Source: Candidatus Brocadiia bacterium (GTDB lineage: Bacteria; Planctomycetota; MHYJ01; WSZJ01). From it: DNA of 9,414 nt. The DNA is taken from the NCBI GenBank assembly GCA_013360825.1, contig JABWAY010000155.1, positions 1 through 9,414 on the forward strand, given 5' to 3'. Of the stretch, positions 7,311 to 9,414 are shown piece by piece. The translations under genes were made by a program, and so were the position numbers. The first letter of the stretch is position 1. Each line of letters begins with the position of its first letter. The notes beneath the pieces were generated by a model, which saw nothing but the letters and a program-made list of their open reading frames with translations, was not told the origin of the DNA and did not search any database.

Positions 7311-7880
7311 ATGGGACTCCTGACCTTCAGCCTCAACGTCACCCTGGACGGCTGCGTCGACCACCAGGAGGGAATCGCCGACGACGAGACACACGCTTTC
7401 TTCACCCGCCTCATGGACGAGAGCGGGGCGATGCTGTGGGGCCGCGTCACCTACGAGATGATGGAGAGCCACTGGCCGGCGGTCGCCCGCGGCGACGCGG
7501 CGGCGCCGCCGGCGATGCGCGAGTGGGCGGTCAAGCTGGAGGCCAAGCCGAAGTACGTGGTGTCGTCGACGCGGAAGGACTTTCCCTGGACCAACAGCCA
7601 CCACATCGCAGGCGACCTGCGCACGGGGGTGCAGAGGCTCAAGGACGCGACCCCGGCCGGCGTCCTCCTCGGCAGCGGCCGGCTCGCGACCGGGCTGGAC
7701 CGGCTCGATCTGATCGACGAGTACAGGTTCCTCGTCCACCCCAGGATCGCCGGCCACGGCCCGACCCTGTACCAGGGAGGGCTGCCCGGCACGCGACGGC
7801 TCGAGCTGGTCTCGGCGAAGCCGCTCCGAAGCGGCGCGGTCGCCATGCACTATCGGCGCGCGCCGCGGACCGCGCCCTGA
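7311..7880 (+). CDS. Dihydrofolate-reductase-fold family protein (RibD C-terminal domain-like)
   Basis: 189-residue single-domain protein of the RibD-C/DHFR-like superfamily, typically 170-200 residues. Family landmarks: LNVTLDG at 8-14 (N-terminal strand entering the NADPH site), MLWGRVTYEMM at 41-51 with its helix, KYVVSSTRKDFPW at 81-93, VLLGSGRLATGLDRLDLIDEY at 118-138 containing the dinucleotide-binding GSG, then LVHPRIAGHGPTLY at 141-154. Relatives bind NADPH and reduce pterin- or pyrimidine-like compounds, but most stand-alone members, including this one, have no known substrate. There is no signal peptide, so it is probably cytoplasmic. It is divergent from the subtilase-PHP gene and convergent with the reductase gene. 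ATG 7311 is forced by an in-frame stop at 7299-7301. It should not be called a trimethoprim-resistance DHFR or the riboflavin enzyme: the deaminase half of RibD is absent. Confidence 0.85.
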   Translation: MGLLTFSLNVTLDGCVDHQEGIADDETHAFFTRLMDESGAMLWGRVTYEMMESHWPAVARGDAAAPPAMREWAVKLEAKPKYVVSSTRKDFPWTNSHHIAGDLRTGVQRLKDATPAGVLLGSGRLATGLDRLDLIDEYRFLVHPRIAGHGPTLYQGGLPGTRRLELVSAKPLRSGAVAMHYRRAPRTAP

Positions 7881-7890
7881 GGGTGGCGCG
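7871..7890. terminator. Possible bidirectional hairpin between convergent genes
   Basis: CGCGCC (7871-7876) pairs with GGCGCG (7885-7890) around an 8-base loop that includes the TGA stop of the DHFR-like gene. It lies against the end of the convergent reductase gene (stop at 7894-7896). The stem is GC-only and symmetrical, so it could act in both directions, but no T-tract follows on either strand, and GC-rich DNA forms such stems easily. Confidence 0.3.
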
Positions 7891-7893
7891 CGA

Positions 7894-8676
7894 TCAGGCG
7901 AGCTGAAAGCGGGCAACGATCCGTTCAACGGTCTCCGCGCTCGCCTCCGCCTCCCAGTTGAAGTAGTACTCGTCCGACACGAACTTCCCCGGCACGCCGA
8001 TCTTCGAGAGCGCCGCTTCCATCTCGACCAGCATGGCGCCGTTGCCGACGAGGTGAAAGTGAGTTTCGCGCGGATATGAGAGGAGCGGGGGCACGCTCTC
8101 CGTGAGGCGGCCGCGGAGTCCCGTCCAGTCCGGGCCGGGTTGCGAGAGTGTCGGGAACCAGCGGAAATTGGGGTCCGCCGCCGACAGGGCGTCCAGCTCT
8201 TCCCGCGGGCCGATGTCGACTTCGTGGCGGAAGCCCACGAAGAGCGCCATCGGGCGCTTTTCGCGGGATTTCTCGATTGCGAATCTGAAATACCCCAGGA
8301 GCGGCCCGACGCCGGTCCCGGTGGCGAGGCCGACGATGGCGCGCGCGGCGGCGTTGACTTCGTGGCGGATGGGGTTGTGGTGGACGCCCGAGAACTTGAC
8401 GGCGGCGCCGGGGCTGAGGGTGGCGAGGCGGGGGGTCATGCGGCCCGAAGGGATCACGCGGTAGATGATGCTGAACGTCCGCCGGTCCGGATCGCCCCAC
8501 GTCACGGTATAGGCGTGCTTCATTCCCTCCAGCCGGAGGGAGAGGACGTTGCCGGGCTCGTAGGGGAGCGGGTGCGCGTCGTCGGCGCGGAGCGTGATCC
8601 ACCGCGAACCGCGCGCGAATTCGCGATTCGAGAGGACGGTGGCGGGGCGCCAGAGCGTGGTCCAGTCGGTGGGCAT
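7894..8676 (-). CDS. Ferredoxin-NADP+ reductase-type FAD/NAD(P)H oxidoreductase
   Basis: 260-residue flavoprotein of the ferredoxin-NADP+ reductase superfamily, expected to move electrons between NAD(P)H and a small carrier via FAD. The N-terminal half (10-105) is the FAD-binding barrel: YEPGNVLSLRL at 39-49 and KHAYTV at 53-58, the position of the family R-x-Y-S/T motif, here with His54 in place of Arg. The second half is the nucleotide-binding domain: IVGLATGTGVGP at 114-125, ALFVGFR at 144-150, HLVGNGAML at 208-216 and the near-terminal EYYFN at 236-240, followed by a 20-residue tail beyond the usual terminal aromatic. I prefer ATG 8676 to ATG 8706 because AGGA lies five bases before it and the extra ten Pro-rich residues have no ribosome site. 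No signal peptide or membrane segment. The electron partner is unknown and no ferredoxin or flavodoxin gene is nearby. Confidence 0.85.
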   Translation of the reverse strand: MPTDWTTLWRPATVLSNREFARGSRWITLRADDAHPLPYEPGNVLSLRLEGMKHAYTVTWGDPDRRTFSIIYRVIPSGRMTPRLATLSPGAAVKFSGVHHNPIRHEVNAAARAIVGLATGTGVGPLLGYFRFAIEKSREKRPMALFVGFRHEVDIGPREELDALSAADPNFRWFPTLSQPGPDWTGLRGRLTESVPPLLSYPRETHFHLVGNGAMLVEMEAALSKIGVPGKFVSDEYYFNWEAEASAETVERIVARFQLA

Positions 8677-8767
8677 CGGAGTCCTGAGCGGGGCAGGTGG
8701 CGGCATTGTCGCCCGTGCGCCGGACCCGGTCCATCGGCAAACCCCGGGGTCCCGGAAGGATGAATAG
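8677..8767. other. Short divergent intergenic region with GC-rich palindromes and a probable junction
   Basis: The 91 bp between the reductase start and the truncated peptidase contain the palindromes GGACC-C-GGTCC (8722-8732) and ACCCCGGGGT (8741-8750). An isolated GGAAGG sits directly before ATG 8760, which opens a frame of only five codons. No promoter with convincing -35 and -10 boxes was found for either flanking gene. Confidence 0.3.
8682..8685 (-). promoter_or_regulatory. Ribosome binding site deciding the start of the FNR-like gene
   Basis: The minus strand reads AGGA, then five bases, then ATG 8676. The alternative in-frame ATG at 8706 has no purine-rich tract upstream. This favours the 260-residue product. 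Confidence 0.5.
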
Positions 8768-9414
8768 GAACTTCTAAACGGCTGTCCGCACCGGCCGCCG
8801 CACGTTTATCGCCATAAGGGCGACGTCGAGGTCTTCACGCACGAGATGGGCCACGCCTACCAGGGGTACAGCAGCCGCAACCAGCCGCTCGCCGACTACC
8901 TCTGGCCGACGTTCGAGTCCTGCGAGTTCCACTCGATGGGGCTCGAGTACCTCACCTGGCCGCACATGGAGAAGTTCTTCGGCCCCGACGCCGAACGCTT
9001 CCGCCGCATCCACCTCACGCAGAACCTGCTCTTCATCCCCTACGGCGTCGCGGTGGATCATTTCCAGCACCTCGTCTACGCCAGGCCGGAGGCGACGGCG
9101 GACCAGCGGCACGCGATGTGGCAGGAGTGCGAGCGGACGTACCTCCCGTGGCGCGACTACGGCGACCTCCCCCACCTGCCCACGGGCGGCTTCTGGCAGT
9201 CGCAGCGCCACATCTACCTCAGCCCGTTCTACTACATCGACTACACGCTCGCCGAGACGTGCGCCCTGCAGCTCTGGGTCCGGATGCAGGAGGACATGCC
9301 GCGCACGATGGGCGCCTACCACGCCCTCTGCGCCCGGGGCGGGGAAGCGCCGTTCCAGGAACTGGCGCGCGGCGCGGGGATCACTTCACCGTTCCAGCCG
9401 GGGTGCCTGCGGGA
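8768..9414 (+). pseudogene. 5'-truncated M3-family oligoendopeptidase F (catalytic C-terminal part)
   Basis: Frame 2 is open from just after TAG 8765-8767 to the right edge and encodes the zinc-peptidase half of an M3B oligoendopeptidase F-like enzyme, which cleaves short peptides in the cytoplasm. Recognisable homology starts near KGDVEVFTHEMGH: the HExxH zinc site has His at 8840-8842, Glu at 8843-8845 and His at 8852-8854, and the third ligand is the Glu of ESCEFHSMG about 25 residues on. The late motif HIYLSPFYYIDYTLAETCA (from about 9208) is strongly conserved in this family. Full-length members have about 300-350 residues before HExxH; here only about 24 codons precede it, with no good start codon, and the reductase gene starts divergently less than 100 bp away. 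The C-terminus seems nearly complete at the edge (SPFQPGCL). Either a decayed remnant or an assembly junction. Family assignment is firm; pseudogene status is inference. Confidence 0.8.

Noticed and set aside
7925..8740. 271-codon minus-strand frame overlapping the FNR-like gene
   Set aside because: Its translation is Arg/Pro-rich; the overlapping frame has all the flavoprotein motifs.
8760..8777. Five-codon mini-frame (MNRNF) with GGAAGG just upstream, as a leader peptide for the peptidase fragment
   Set aside because: Far too short to judge, no attenuator-like structure follows, and the downstream gene is truncated.
8774..9322. 182-codon minus-strand frame opposite the M3 peptidase fragment
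   Set aside because: The plus strand shows HEMGH and the SPFYYIDY block; the minus frame is Val/Arg-rich and motif-free.

Overview
The window is about 65-70% GC and carries five protein-coding loci and no RNA genes, CRISPR arrays or recognisable insertion sequences. The best guess for the source is a member of the Planctomycetota. The left-hand secreted hydrolase has a small 'LLKWCQDHGL...ARAVLG' helical module next to an N-terminal 'DTL...GKI' segment, a pairing I associate with secreted planctomycete proteins. The very large exported multidomain protein fits the same picture. This is inference from motifs, not a phylogeny.

Layout from left to right. (1) Positions 1-1454, minus strand: the N-terminal 484 codons of an exported alpha/beta-hydrolase (GHSMG nucleophile elbow), running off the left edge just as a HEAT-like tail begins. 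(2) Positions 1558-7053, minus strand: one uninterrupted 1831-residue exported protein that joins a subtilisin-like (S8) domain, two Ig/CARDB-like segments, an unidentified beta-rich region, a PHP-type metallohydrolase domain and about 600 further residues of unknown fold. It has a good Shine-Dalgarno and an apparent promoter with a perfect TTGACA. (3) Positions 7054-7310: a 257-bp divergent intergenic region dense in small palindromes. (4) Positions 7311-7880, plus strand: a RibD-C/dihydrofolate-reductase-like protein. (5) Positions 7894-8676, minus strand: a ferredoxin-NADP+ reductase-type flavoprotein, convergent with gene 4 and 13 bp from it. (6) Positions 8768-9414, plus strand: the catalytic C-terminal half of an M3 oligoendopeptidase F with the HEMGH zinc site, but lacking the N-terminal half; it looks truncated.

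Genes 1 and 2 point the same way, are 103 bp apart and are both exported, so they may work together on extracytoplasmic substrates. The DHFR-like protein and the FNR-like reductase are probably cytoplasmic and have no evident link to them. The most unusual item is the subtilase-PHP fusion, whose protease half keeps the Asp/His/Ser triad but has Val where subtilases carry the oxyanion-hole Asn. No multi-gene system beyond this could be supported.
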